Positions 1-12,041 of a DNA stretch of 64,000 nt are shown here, piece by piece. Below the pieces are notes generated by a model, which was not told where the DNA came from, ran no database searches, and saw nothing but the letters and a program-made list of their open reading frames with translations. Each line of letters opens with the position of its first letter. The stretch's first letter is position 1. The stretch comes from Argentina anserina (Eukaryota; Streptophyta; Magnoliopsida; Rosales; Rosaceae), in the NCBI RefSeq assembly GCF_933775445.1, contig NC_065875.1, positions 12,785,001 through 12,849,000 on the forward strand, in the 5' to 3' direction. The position numbers were made by a program, and so were the translations under genes.

Positions 1-2456
1 CTCTCTCCCTCTCTCCCTCATTTTCTATTTCTTCTTATGTTCCTCCTTCTTCACCGAGACCGCACCGAAGACCGACCTATCTTCTCCTCCTCACTCCACC
101 GTCGTCTGGAAAAGATTGCGGCATGTATCACCACCACCAAATTATCCTCCTCCTTCTCCAAAAAACCATACCAACAAGTCATGGCCTTGTCCTTGTTCTC
201 TCGGAAATCGGAGAACAAAGCCGAGCTCTAATCTCTATTGATTCCGGTGATTCTATGACTTCTGACGAGCTCCTGGCCTCCTTTTCGGTAAGACTAAGCT
301 TCTATCCAATCAATTTCTACCCTTGGTTTCGTCTAATTGAAGCTAATACAATATCTTCCTTTTCTACATCCATTACCGCCGCCGTCCTCCTCCGTTTCAG
401 TGATGCAATCACGAACTCTGGTGAGTCTTAGATCTCAAATTGGTAAGCTAGCTTCTGTTTCTGTCACCTAATTCGTTAAAGCCTAAATCGTGTTCCAACG
501 AAACCTTAATTCCATTTTCTTCATTTATGTTCATGTTCAGCCTTATTGCTTGATGGTGAGGCGAGTAAGAGACGAGCTTAGGAACCTCTTAGCAGCACTG
601 GAAGCATGGTGAAGACATTTGGAGATTTGTGAGTGAGGTAGCAGCTCAGATTGGAGTCAAGAACAGAGCAGCAGCCTCGGCTCTGCTATTTCAGTTCTTG
701 AGGTAGCGATTCTGCTCCTAACCCTCTAATTGATGTATTTTTCGTGCATTTGGTTCTTGTTGGATTTGTTGTGGAGGCTGTACTGATGTTGTATGTCGAT
801 TTGGGAGTGTTAGAATATGATTTTTGCAGCCGGAAAGGTGATCGGAGACAATGGGATGAATTCCCGTGTTTTTATTGTTTTACTTTTACCTTTTTACTAT
901 TTTTACTATGATATGAAATTACCAAAATGCCCATGGCAGTTTTACTGTTACTATTAACTATTTGACTTTGACTTTTACAGTTTTATCCTTAGTTACCTTT
1001 TTACTATTTACTAAATGATTTTAACCGTTTTACTTTTACCTACAATAACTTAGTGAAAACCCAATTTTAACTAAAAAGGCAACAAATAAACGTAACTTTT
1101 AGTTACGACTAATGTTAGTTCCGATTCTCACCCGGTTCGAGAATTGAGAACTATTTAACTTAGAAATGTGTCGGTATAATAAATAAGTCGTCGATATGAT
1201 TCTGAATAACTTTTATATCCATAAAGTATGTTTAGTATCGATCGACGATTGAAGTTGGATTATTTTTCCGAGAATTGGTCAACATGGTCAATCCCTGGTC
1301 AAACTAGGAAAATGATAGAGTCAACTTATTTTCGATATTCAATTTTGATGTTTACTCTTTATATGATTCATAAATTCAGAGTTAATGCTACGAGATCGAG
1401 CAGTGGAGCGGCAACAGCAGCCACTCAAATTGATTTGGATAGCGGATGAGATTCTGCACGTCATTCCAAGTAGGGGAGCTAACCCTCTTATGTTGTATTA
1501 TGGGCCAAATAAATTGCATAGTCTAGTTCTCGGTTGAATAATTTATGATGCATTAAATGTTGTGAAAACCCGAGACTAGGCCTGATTTCGAGATATGGTA
1601 AGTAGTGAATCCTCATGTGTGTTGACCTGAGAGTTACGGGACCATAGCATTCTAGGTAATCCTATGGTGTCGATGACCGTGAACCTCTGGAGGGGCAATG
1701 CTCTACTTATTATTGGATCCATTTTAAACTTTACTATTGAGGGCATTCCGTTTAAATGACACTTTCGCTACTCTGTTATTTATAACAGATGTGTAGTTGG
1801 CCTCGACTATTTAGTCGCTAAGATCGGTCGAGTATTGCTTGAAGTTGAATTTGCCTTACCCTACCTTTGGAGCTCCACAAACTATTTTAGCATGATATTC
1901 CCAAACTTGCATTACTTTTTAATTAAATGGTTTTCTCTGCGCTAAACTACCCTCAACGTTTTTATAAAACTTATCCTTACCTGATTTTGGTTTTCAAACT
2001 TCATGGGTGGGATGACCCATACTGGACAAGCGAGGACGATGCTCACCCCTACGATAGTTGTCTTGTAGGTTCAATTGTTATTACCGGAGCTAGGAGCCTT
2101 ATTTGAGAGTTACAAGCGTATTCTCCCTTATGCATCTCATTCTCATCTCTTGTATCAATATTTTCGAGTAAAGTTTTTCCGATGTTGTTTCTTTAGTTAT
2201 TCTTGCCACTTTTGTATAAAAATTGGGTTGTCTATTTGTTTAACACTACCTTCCGGATTCTTGTTATATAATTTTTTTTATTTTCGCGGAAATGTAAAGT
2301 ATTATTATTTATTCGTGAACGTGTTTGTCTTGTCGAAAAATTTTAATCACTTGTTCACGTTAGTGAGTGTCTGAGCGAAACCTAATCACTATGTTGGCTT
2401 GCTAATCTCTTTTTAAATATTAATATATTGTTCATGTTTCAACCCGGGATGTGACA
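1..2456 (+). mobile_element. Right part of a long LTR (Ty3-like family), left end outside window
   Basis: No protein domain is recognisable. The segment starts CT-rich, has a GT-rich exon-like stretch, a block reading ggtgggatgacccatac near 2005, and ends caacccgggatgtgaca at 2456. The same general layout (CT-rich start, then a GAGGCGAG/GAGACGAG-like motif, then AT-rich tail and an ...ACA end) recurs in the LTR-like sequence at 28668 onward. Short ORFs at 37-431 and 2075-2374 have no family resemblance and are taken as chance. Reading this as an LTR is inference from layout and terminus, because the partner LTR and left end are outside the window. Confidence 0.4.
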
Positions 2457-3232
2457 CTAGTATTCGGTTCGGCTCATTTACACCCTTACTTATATTGCTC
2501 TCATTTTGAAATAATTCTCTTAAAACAAGATGAATAAAGCATGGGTAGAATTGTAAAACTACTACTACAAAATATCTACATGAAATTTCTTAAAGTAAAC
2601 ATCAAGCGATATTACAATTAATTTGTTTGGGACAGATCTTAGTGTTACATTATCTAGGATGTAGACATATTGTATTTAACATTTCTAATTAATTATTATG
2701 TTTATTAACCCTTAATCTTCCACACATGTGAGTACAGTATCTAGCTAGCCCATCCACGAAAAAGCTTGAGTACAGTATCTAGCTAGCCCAGCCACGAAAA
2801 ACTTGTGTACAACCTAATATGTACGTATGCGTTCAAATGAACTCTTTCTCATGTGCACAATTCGATTTTAACCATTTAAAAGTTTAGTTTATCAATAAAT
2901 AAGATCATTTATGTATAAAATGAATGTAAATAAAAATCGTTTACTTAATCGATTGTATCAAACAAATTCAATAAGAGTGTAACTATTCATATATTCGGCA
3001 ACTAATAATAGGAACTCATTGAGGTAATTAATAATAAAAATTTCTAATTTTGCTTCTTTTTTTTTAGGAATTTTTTTTATTCCCTAAGAATAAACTGCAA
3101 CTTACTTTGAAAAAAAAAAGTTGAACTCAATTCAGAGAGTCAATCTTATTTTAAACGATTAAAATTTCTTGATTTTTTGTTTTGAATAAGCTATATTGGA
3201 TACAAAATTTTATTTATTATTGATATATGGGG
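2457..3232. other. Gene-free AT-rich spacer
   Basis: No coding, RNA or TIR signal was found apart from a 38-bp tandem duplication at 2732-2807. The rest is AT-rich with many stops in all frames. Confidence 0.6.
2732..2807. repeat. 38-bp tandem duplication
   Basis: Two adjacent copies start at 2732 and 2770, each beginning gtacagtatctagctagccc and differing by a few bases. No function is apparent. Confidence 0.8.
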
Positions 3233-3240
3233 GTTCTATT

Positions 3241-3904
3241 TAGGTATGTCAATGAGCCGAGCCGAGCTGAATACTAGGTTGTTCATGTTTGGCTCATTTT
3301 CATACGATCGAACTTGAGCCAGGCTAAAAATTTATTTTCGTCCTTCATGTTCAAACTCGGCTCGGCTTGAAAAACTGGAGCTGGGCTTAGGTCAGCTCGT
3401 TTTATTAAATGAGCTCAAACTCGAATCGATGCGGTTTGAATTATATGAAACTAAAATTTTAATAGAAATTAAAAAGAAAATTCAAAATATAATGTCATAG
3501 CATCACACAAAATCTATTTTATTTGTAATAAACTATAAATAACAAATCAAACTGGTTATTGAACTTACCATCTTTAACTAATTTTTCTAAAAAAAACATT
3601 TTAGCTCATTCTAAGTAATATTATTTTTTAATATTATTTATTATACAAAAATTATACTTTATATATACTATAAAAGTTAATGAATTAAACTTAATTAGTA
3701 AACGAGCTGAGTTTTTAACGAGTCAAAACTAGCTCACAAGCTAAACGAGTCGAACGAACCGAATAGTTGTTGTTCAAACTCGGCTCATTTTCAAGGTTAG
3801 ACTTAATATTGAGCTCAAACTTGGATTATTTAACTTTATGAGCTTGAGCCGAACATGTTAAAAGCGAGCCGAACACGAGCGGTTTGAGCATACTTACATC
3901 TCTA
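3241..3904. mobile_element. Non-autonomous hAT-like element, 664 bp, 8-bp target duplication
   Basis: The element begins taggtatgtcaatgagc and ends gcatacttacatctcta, imperfect terminal inverted repeats of about 17 bp. It is flanked by a perfect 8-bp direct repeat GTTCTATT at 3233-3240 and 3905-3912, the duplication size made by hAT transposases. Both subterminal regions are rich in GAGCCGAG / CGAGCTGAG words in opposite orientations. It has no ORF of note, so it would need a transposase from elsewhere. Confidence 0.85.
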
Positions 3905-3912
3905 GTTCTATT

Positions 3913-4525
3913 TGCACCTTCCATATTGATGTGTATACCTTCATAATTTTTATACTTTTATTTGATTAGGTCAACTCCTTAAAATTTTTTTAAGGACAAA
4001 TAGATAAATATTAAAAAGAAAAGAACAATAACCCTGTAATTGTTTCTCTTCGGTGCCATCATACGATCTATGAATCAATCTAAATACACAACCCAAAACT
4101 TTGCTTGCATCCCTAATTTCGGGTTGGGAAAAAAAATATTATATATACACCAAAGTTATAGTATGAAACTATGAATCCTTTGTAACAAAAAAAGAGAGGT
4201 TAGAACACCATAATTAAGTATTCGCTTTACGGAAAACAAAAGTAGTATAGAACATCATGATTAAGTATTCATACATCTCTTCAAAATTCGTAGGGTGTCC
4301 AAGCAAGTTTAGGCCTTTACAAATTAAATATAATGGAAACAATGACATATTATTAGACATAGTCATACAGCTAGTCAGATGGTATTTTGGTAAATATAAG
4401 GATGTGTACTTAGGTTTTCAAGTAGTTAACAATAAAAAAAGAGGTGTATTAAATAATTAAGGTCTGCTAAGTAATATTGGAGGTGCAAATAAAACACCCC
4501 TTTATATATTTCTCAAAAATTTGTT
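3913..4525. other. Gene-free AT-rich spacer
   Basis: Between the hAT-like element and the Copia element I see only AT-rich sequence. The 67-codon ORF at 4257-4460 has no recognisable motif. Confidence 0.55.
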
Positions 4526-4530
4526 TAAAG

Positions 4531-4759
4531 TGTAGAAGTGAAAATGGAATTGGTCTACTCGTATTATTACGAATCCCTTTATATAGGAGAAATATTATAT
4601 GGAAAGATATCAATCAGTTTAATGGCAATGAATAAGAATTGTCTGTTACATAATTCATATCTGTAATTAACTATATATTAAATACTGATTGCTCAATTGC
4701 CTCCGTCTGTTACTTTGACGAATGCACACTAATAAGGAAATAATGTTTTTCCTTTAACA
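4531..4759 (-). repeat. 3' LTR of the Copia element
   Basis: It is 229 bp and ends TG...CA. Relative to the other LTR most differences are transitions. Confidence 0.95.
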
Positions 4760-4950
4760 CTCCCCCTTGTGCCAAGTCAAAGACACAGTAGTGCGTGAAC
4801 TGTTGCCTCATTAAAAACCTTGCCAGATGATAAAAACCCAATTGGACAAAATGAATCTTGGTCTAAAGAAAAAATAGTACAACACACTAATGACATGTGT
4901 GGGTCTAGACTCCCCCTAAAGTCTACCCCTCCCTATGACTCTTACTTTAA

Positions 4951-7900
4951 TCAAGAGATTTCGGAAAGCTTTCGCATTCCTATATCTTTTACATGTTTCT
5001 CAAACGTAACTTTAGGCAATGACTTGGTGAATAGATCTGCCACATTCTCCTCAGATTTAACTTGGTTTACTTGAATCTTGAGGAGAGCTTGTTGTTGCTG
5101 ATTGTAGAAAAACTTTGGAGATATATGTTTCGTATTGTCACCCTTGATATAACCTAGCTTCATCTGTTCGATGCAAGCTGCATTATCTTCATAAATGCAC
5201 GTAGGCTCTTCAGTGGTAGAACTTAAACCACTAGTTCCTCGAATATGAGTAATGATGGACCTTAGCCATACGCACTCATGAACCGCCTCATGTAGAGCAA
5301 TAATCTCTGAGTGGTTCGAAGAGGTAGCCACAAGGGTTTGCTTGGTTGATCTCCAAGATATTGACATTTTTCCAATGGTGAATACATAACCAGTTTGGGA
5401 ACGGCCTTTATGTGGGTCAGAAAGATATCCAGCATCAGCGAAACCAACCAAAACATTATTTGGGGTTTCAGAGTAGGGGATAGTAATTTTGTCATCGACC
5501 TTTTCTTTAGGAACTGCAATTCCATTCGCGGATCCTCCTGTCTTACTATAAGGAAAGAATAAACCCAAGTCAATGGTTCCTTTTAGGTATCGAAATATGT
5601 TCTTGACACCACTCCAATGACGCTGCGTAGGCGCTGAGCTAAATCTAACTAACAAGTTCACTGAGAATGCAATATCTGATCCAGTACATTGGGCCAAGTA
5701 CAATAATGCGGCTATTGCACTTAGGTAGGGAGTTTCAGCTCCTAATACCTCTTCGTCCTCTTCTAGTGGGCGAAACAGATCTTTCTTTACATCCAAACTT
5801 CGACCGATCATGGGAGTGCTAACAGGGTGCACTTTGTCCATGTTAATTCGCCTGAGCATCTTTTGGACATATGCAGATTGGTGGATTATAATTCCACAAG
5901 CTCGGTGCTCTAGTTCAAGGCCTAGACAAAACCGAGTTTTTCCAAGATCTTTCATCTCAAATTCGGATTTCAAATAGCTCGTGGTTTCTCTTATTTCATC
6001 AAGAGTGCCTATTATGTTCATGTCATCAACATATACAGCTACAATAGCAAATCCGAAACTTGTTTTCTTTATAAATATGCAGGGGCACAATTCATTATTC
6101 TTATATCCTTTCCCAATCAAGTAGTCACTTAGATGGGTATACCACATCCGCCCAGATTGCTTTAGTCCGTAAAGTGAGCGTTTCAACCTGATTGCAAACG
6201 CACTCCGTGGTTTAGAGTCACTTGATTTGGGCAATTGTAGGCCATCAGGCACTTTCATATATATCTCTGAATCTAGATCCCCATAGAGATATGTTGTAAC
6301 CACATCCATAAGCTACATGTCCAATCCTTCGGAAACTACCAAACTAACAAGGTAGCGAAACGTTATGACGTCCATTATGGGAGAGTATGTCTCCTCGTAG
6401 TCAATTCCAAGGCGTTGTGAGAAACCTTGCGCCACAAGGCGAGCCTTGTACCTTAGGACTTCGTTCTTCTCATTACACTTTCTGACAAAAACCCATTTAT
6501 GTCCTACAGGCTTTACACTTGGTGGGGTTAGCACTACCGGACCAAATACCTGTCTTTTTGCCAGTGAATCTAATTCTACCTGGATTGCGTCTTTCCATTT
6601 AGGCCAATCTGCTCTTTGCTGACATTCTACAACAGAGCGTGGTTCGATATCATCATGCTCTATTATTTCATGAGCAACGTTATATGCAAATGCATCATCA
6701 ATGTGTATGGAAGATCTTTCCATCAACTCATGTGCACTCTCATAATTCATTGAGATTTCTTTGTTCTCTGGAATCATACCAAACATCGGAGCGTCCTCCA
6801 GTAATGATTCATGGACATAACTATAATCAGAGATAATCTCATGAGAGGAATTCTCCACATCGATGATTAATGGATCTGGTTGTGCCTTAGTCGCCCTTTT
6901 CTTCCTTGGGCGAGTATCAGTCGAACCAAGTGGCCTCCCCTTCTTCCTTTAAAGAGCCACGGCCTCAACTACACCTCCACTAAGTGTGGTTGCAGTGCCT
7001 CCTACTACGGTACCATGCCCCTTTTTGGGGACTTCTAACCTTGTAGGCACATTTGCAGCTGGTATATGTGATCTTGTCACTTTAGTGATATCAGAAAATG
7101 CATCAGGCATCGAATCTGCTACGTTATGAAGATCGATTATTCTTTTCACTTGACTTTCACATTGTGGAGTGCGGGGATCAAAATGAGATTGAGTGGGGAC
7201 AAACCATGACAATTTCTGTCGTTCCCTTTGAAAATCCTTTTTCTTATCTCCCCCTAACGACAGGAAGACTGTCTCATCAAAGTGACAATCCGCAAATCTA
7301 GCGGTAAAACGATCGCCTGTCAAAGGTTCCAAATAACAAATAATTGTTGAGGATTCATATCCAACATAAATACCTAGTCGTCTCTGGGGACCCATTTTTG
7401 TGCGCTGTGGGGGCGCAATAGGCACATATACAGCACAACCAAATATGCGTAAGTGTGAAATGTCAGGCTCATATCCAGCAACCAACTGGTACGCAGAAAA
7501 TGGTTGGCTAGCAGTAGGTCTGAAATGAATAAGCAAGGCTGCGTGCAATATTGCATAACCCCATGCACTTATAGGAAAATTGGTGCGCATAACAAGTGCC
7601 CTAGCCACCATCTGTAATCTTTTGATGGTGGCTTCAGCGAGACCATTTTGTTTATGCACATGGGGAATAGGATGCTCTACATCGATCCCAATAGACATGC
7701 AATAATCATCAAATGCTTTTGATATAAACTCTCCAACGTTATCAAGCCTTATAGACTTAATAGGGTGATCAGGGTGGTGAGCCCTTAAACGAATAATATG
7801 TGCTAGAAGTTTTGCAAATGCAGCGTTTCGTGTGGACAATAATGCAATATGTGACCAGCGAGCTGAAGCATCCACCAGAACCATAAAATACTTAAATGGC

Positions 7901-8694
7901 CCGCATTCTGGATGGATAGGTCCACAAATATCACCTTGTATCCTTTGTAAGAATGAAATATTTTGTTTAGTATCTTTAGCATAGGAAGGTCTCGATCCTG
8001 TTTTTCCCAAAGAACAGGCTTTGCAAAATGACTGATGTGCCTTGGAAATAGTCATTGAGGCAGAGGGAGGGAACACTTCTATTACTTTAGAAGGTAATGA
8101 CTGCATTGGAGCAGTGTAACGAGCACTGTGCATCGTATTTGGTTGCTGTCCCCTTTTATTTTTCCCTCGAAAGAAAGGATGTCTGTGTGAATTCTTTAAA
8201 ATACGGACCATCATGTCCCGACCAGGATGTCCTAATTGGTCATGCCAAAGCCTGTATAAGTTAGTGTCCCAAATTTCATCATTGGTGACAGCATAGGATT
8301 CAATAATCCGAATGGTAGTAAGATATAGTCCATTGTCTTGACTCTTCATCTTCTCTAAAATGCGTGTCCGTCCACATTCAAGAGAAGTAAGACACAAATA
8401 TTCACTTCCATTCTCACAATAAGTGTTCAGATGATAACCGTTGGTGCGAATATCTTTGAAGCTTAACAAGGTTCGAGGGGCTCTAGGTGCATATAGAGCA
8501 TTGGTGATTTTTAACAATGTGTCATTTGGCAAGAAAAATTGGGCAGTTCCTCGCCCTTTTACTATTTGGTCCGATTCAGTCATAGTAGACAAACATGAAT
8601 TATAAGGAATTAATTCAACAAATAATTGTCGATTCCTTAATATAGTGTGGGTAGTCGCACAATCTGCTAAGCACTCTATTTCTCGTCGATTCAT
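4951..8694 (-). pseudogene. Copia pol (protease-integrase-RT-RNase H), two in-frame stops
   Basis: One reading frame runs from 8694 to 4951, interrupted only by a TAA at 6949-6951 and a TAG at 6313-6315. In order it shows a protease-like DCATTHT motif, the pre-integrase motif LWHDQLGHPG, an integrase core (GDICGP, RLDNVGEF, NGLAEATIKRL), the RT start VGHKWVFVRK and YKARLVAQGF, the RT catalytic YVDD near 6021-6035, and RNase H motifs GFADAGYLSD, SSNHSEI and YEDNAACI, ending ADLFTKSLP. Both stops fall between or at the edge of RT segments. TAG lies in MxLMDVV, where Copia RTs usually have a coding codon, so a C-to-T change is likely (inference). Otherwise the frame is open for about 1248 codons. 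Confidence 0.93.
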
Positions 8695-9062
8695 TCCTAC
8701 AATTAAATTTTGATATGATCATTAAATATATATCTCATATGCAGTAGAGTCTTCTATTGTAGGTCGAATGATATACTTTTCATTCCAAATTTTTTTTATA
8801 TGGATGTATTGCTTTACATCATTAATAGTGCTATTTCCGAACCATGTATAATAATTTTAAAAACTTGAGCAACCTCAAATACTTCAGAATAAAATCTGAA
8901 AATTTATTAATAATCCAACGGTAATCAAAATAAGTCTCATACATAGAAATCCAATTTCAACAAATCATTATTGAAAAAATAAACTTTAAGACCAAACCAA
9001 TAGTCTAATTAAAATAAGGCATTACGCCTTCACACTCAACTTGGAAATAAATGAAAAAAAAA
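8695..9062 (-). other. Non-coding gap between gag and pol of the Copia element
   Basis: This is AT-rich, with stops in all frames. On the minus strand it ends TTAATTGTAG directly before the first pol codons, which resembles a 3' splice site. A convincing donor was not found, so a gag-pol intron is only a suggestion. Confidence 0.4.
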
Positions 9063-10164
9063 TTAATCAAAATCTGGAGTATCGCTTGACTTGGCATGGT
9101 CCATCTTGCCATTAAAGTCCGAGATTGTGAGGTTGACATTAGGTTCAGGACCTTCCTCTATATAGTGAGCCTCTTGTTCTCTAGACTCTCTATACCTCTT
9201 GTTATTGGCTGCGACTCTGTTACTTGTCTGACAGTTCTTATACCAATGAGCAGTGTCTCCACACCTATAGCAAGGTTCATTGCCAACTCTTTCCCTTTTT
9301 GCTTGGGGGTTTTTCGGTGCCTTTTGCACTTTGTGACCACTAGGTCCAGTGCCACCATGGCCACTAGAACCTGCACCACCATCTCTGCGCCATACATTGG
9401 GAGGACGTCCACGGCTCATTCCACGGCCCATACTACGGCCTCCATATCCTTTTCCACGTGGGGTATTGCCCACACGTGTGTAAGGGTCAGCACGTCCAAT
9501 CCCCTTTACTTTAGGGTTCTTTCCATCCTTCACCTTGCCATAGTTAGCCTCGGGAATTTTCTTTGTCCCAATAGATCTGACATTATTGTTCAAAAGAACT
9601 TGATCATGACGCTCAGATACTTGCAACATAGAGATCAGTTTATGGAAGGTAGTGATTCTTTTGTTGTCATACTCCAACCTATACTGGTTTGCTAGTATAA
9701 GGGCCGGAGTAGGGAAAGTGGATAGAGTTTTCTAGATCATATCATCTTCTGTGAGTTCCTTGCCACAGAAAATTGAGACGTGCTTTCAGGCGTAACATAT
9801 CACTGTGGAAGTCATTAACCCTTTTGTAGTCAAGTAAGCGGATTTCATTCCACTGGACAGTTAATTCTGGGAGCAAAGTGTCATGAATATTCCCAAAATG
9901 TCCATTTAGGGCATCCCACAGTTCTTTGGGTGTTTTCAACTGAAGGTACTCACATACCAAGCTTTGATCAATATGCCGCCTCAAGAACATTAGGGCATTG
10001 GCTTTGGTTTTTTCCGTCGGTTCATCTTTTTTGTCGGTGGGAGGATAAATGGTGGTTGTGTAGTCCTTTCCCACAAACGTAGTTTCAACATCAGAAACCC
10101 AACGATGGTACTCAATTCCTTCTGAGTCCAAAATGGCGAATTCGGGTCGAGTTTGGTCAGCCAT
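9063..10164 (-). pseudogene. Copia gag, broken by a frameshift and a stop
   Basis: The N-terminal half (10164-9742) begins MADQTRPEFAILD and has the UBN2-type gag wording EYHRWVSDVETTF and LWDALNGHFG. The second half (9677-9063) is in another frame and carries a G/R-rich basic stretch and a zinc knuckle CYRCGDTAHWYKNC (CX2CX4HX4C). The frame is lost near 9770 and a TAG follows near 9735, after which the frame resumes. The ATG at 10164 sits directly after TTTTTGTAG, a good 3' splice site, which supports this start. Gag ends TPDFD-stop, about 370 bp before the pol frame opens. Confidence 0.88.
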
Positions 10165-10727
10165 CTACAAAAACAAGAGTAAATGTTTATTAATTTCTAA
10201 GAGTGTGCTTTGGATTTCGAGACCAAATTTCATGGTGGTCACGTATTTTCTTTCGATGCTTTTTGTGAAAATGCTTTATCACATAGTTACGTTATAAAAC
10301 TTTGTAAAACGCATGATTTTCATTATCATGAAAATAATATATAAGTCGTGCTAAAATAATAATATTGATGTTAAGAACCTATGAAACATGCATATATTTA
10401 ATTATTAAGCACGTTATAAAGTATAACACATTGATCAAATATGCCACAATCGTAAAAATAAAAATAAAATAAAATAATAATGGAATAAATTTACCATGCA
10501 TAATTGAAAACATTACTATATAACATATCCGCGTGTAGTAAACCCGACAAACAAATCATCTTGTAAACATGCGTATTTATGTACTTTAAAATAAATAACA
10601 CATATGGTAAAAAAACCAGTAACCAACTTTCACATTTACTAATTAAATTTCTAAAATAGTAAAAGGAAATGATTACGATAAATTACCAAAAACAAAACAA
10701 ACAAAAATTGTAAAAAAAAAAACTAAC
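10165..10727 (-). other. Predicted intron in the Copia 5' leader
   Basis: On the minus strand the leader has a strong donor CAAG|GTTAGT at 10728/10727 and an acceptor TTTTTGTAG at 10165, immediately before the gag ATG (10162-10164). The interval is AT-rich, unlike the GC-rich exon before it. Splicing would bring the GC-rich leader next to gag, but not in frame with it. Confidence 0.6.
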
Positions 10728-11195
10728 CTTGATTTACCAGAATGGTAAATATTTCAGTTTTTTTTTTTCGAAACGGGTCGCGGGTCGGAGTTCGCGGGTC
10801 GTGGGGCGCGGGTCGTAGGTCGCGGGCGCCTGGCGGAGATTGCAGATCGCGAATCGGAGCGTCGCCGGTCTTGCTTGCGGCGTGTATCCTGTCGCGTCGG
10901 AGATCGGGGGTCGGTGATCTCGAGGTGATGTCGCGGCCGGGAAGAGAGGCTAGCGCGCGGCGGGGGCGGGGTGCGAGCGCGCGGCGGGAGCGGGAGGCGA
11001 GCCGTACCGATCTGGGCTGCTGGTCTCGCCGATTGGAGGCGAGCGGTTGGTCACGCTGATCGGAGGCGCAGGTGCTGCTAGGGAGCGGCGACAGGGAGGG
11101 AGCGGCGACGGAAGAGAAAAAAAAAACTAGGGTTTTCAATTTTTTTTGTGTGTTTTGGCCAGAATACTCAGAGGAAAGCTAATGTGCTGATAACG
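10728..11195 (-). other. GC-rich Copia 5' leader with arginine-rich ORF
   Basis: This lies between the 5' LTR (from 11196) and the predicted donor. It is strikingly GC- and CpG-rich against the AT-rich neighbours and holds a 138-codon minus-strand ORF (11139-10723) rich in R, S, P and D (short dipeptide repeats). The first bases after the LTR read CGTTATCAGCACATTAG, where the primer site should lie; it is not a clean initiator-tRNA complement. I regard the ORF as probable leader rather than gene. Confidence 0.6.
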
Positions 11196-11424
11196 TGTAG
11201 AAGTGAAAATGGAATTGGTCTACTCGTATTATTACGAACCCCTTTATATAGGGGAAATATTACATGGAAAGATATCAATCAGTTTAATGGCAATGAATAA
11301 GAATTGTCCGTTACATAATTCATATCCGTAATTAACTATATATTAAATACTGATTGCTCAATTGCCTCCGTCAATTACTTTGACGAAGGCACACTAATAA
11401 GGAAATAATGTTTTTCCTTTAACA
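11196..11424 (-). repeat. 5' LTR of the Copia element
   Basis: It is 229 bp and matches 4531-4759 at about 221 positions. Its right flank TAAAG is the target duplication. Confidence 0.95.
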
Positions 11425-11429
11425 TAAAG

Positions 11430-12041
11430 AAGTTTTTTTTGAAGAACAACGAATTGTCATATAATAAAAAAGGTAATGTACGAAACAACATAAACAAACT
11501 CCCACTCTCTAAACCGAAACAACCACAATTAAGAGTTTGCGAAATGAATAACTCATAACTAACTAGCAAAACTAGAACTAGAAACTAACATCCCAATGCT
11601 TAATCTCTATAGTCGGCCTAGAAGAAATCAATAACAATGCCCTGTCAGCTTCAGCCAACTTATTTGAAGTAACCGTAACTCAAAATCTGGACTTCTGACT
11701 CAAGGAATTTGAAACCCAAGCCTACCAACATCATTAGAAATTTTATGCTGACACCGAGTGGACTCGGGGAGAGCAGAAGGAACGGCCAAGTGGGCCAACC
11801 ATAAGAGGGCCAATGGAGAGATCTCACAAAGGGGATTGGAGATCTGGTGCTGCGTCGAGCAGAACCCTCCCACTAGGGTTTGAAGCCGCCGAACGGGAGA
11901 GAGCTCTCTCGCCTTCATAATATAAATAAAATCTTTTTGTTTAAAGAAAAGTTAGCCTAGTCTATTTTCAAATACTGGCTTCGTCACTTACAATGCATTA
12001 TGCATAGGCAATACCATACCCTGGCGATGCCTCATATGTAT
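11430..12041. other. Gene-free spacer
   Basis: No gene is supported. The 72-codon minus-strand ORF at 11700-11918 has no recognisable domain. Confidence 0.5.

Larger units (their letters stand above)
4531..11424 (-). mobile_element. Full-length Ty1/Copia retrotransposon, 6.9 kb
   Basis: Two 229-bp LTRs (4531-4759 and 11196-11424), both starting TGTAGAAG and ending TTTAACA, flank gag and pol on the minus strand. A perfect 5-bp target duplication TAAAG lies at 4526-4530 and 11425-11429, so this is a single intact insertion. A polypurine tract (minus strand GGCACAAGGGGGAG) abuts the 3' LTR at 4760-4773. Domain order protease, integrase, reverse transcriptase, RNase H defines Copia. The LTRs differ at about 8 of 229 sites by eye, so insertion was not very recent. 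Gag and pol each carry a small number of lesions, so it is probably not autonomous now. Confidence 0.95.

Noticed and set aside
10723..11139. Arginine/serine-rich 138-codon ORF as a gene
   Set aside because: It sits in the Copia leader, and predicted splicing does not join it in frame to gag.
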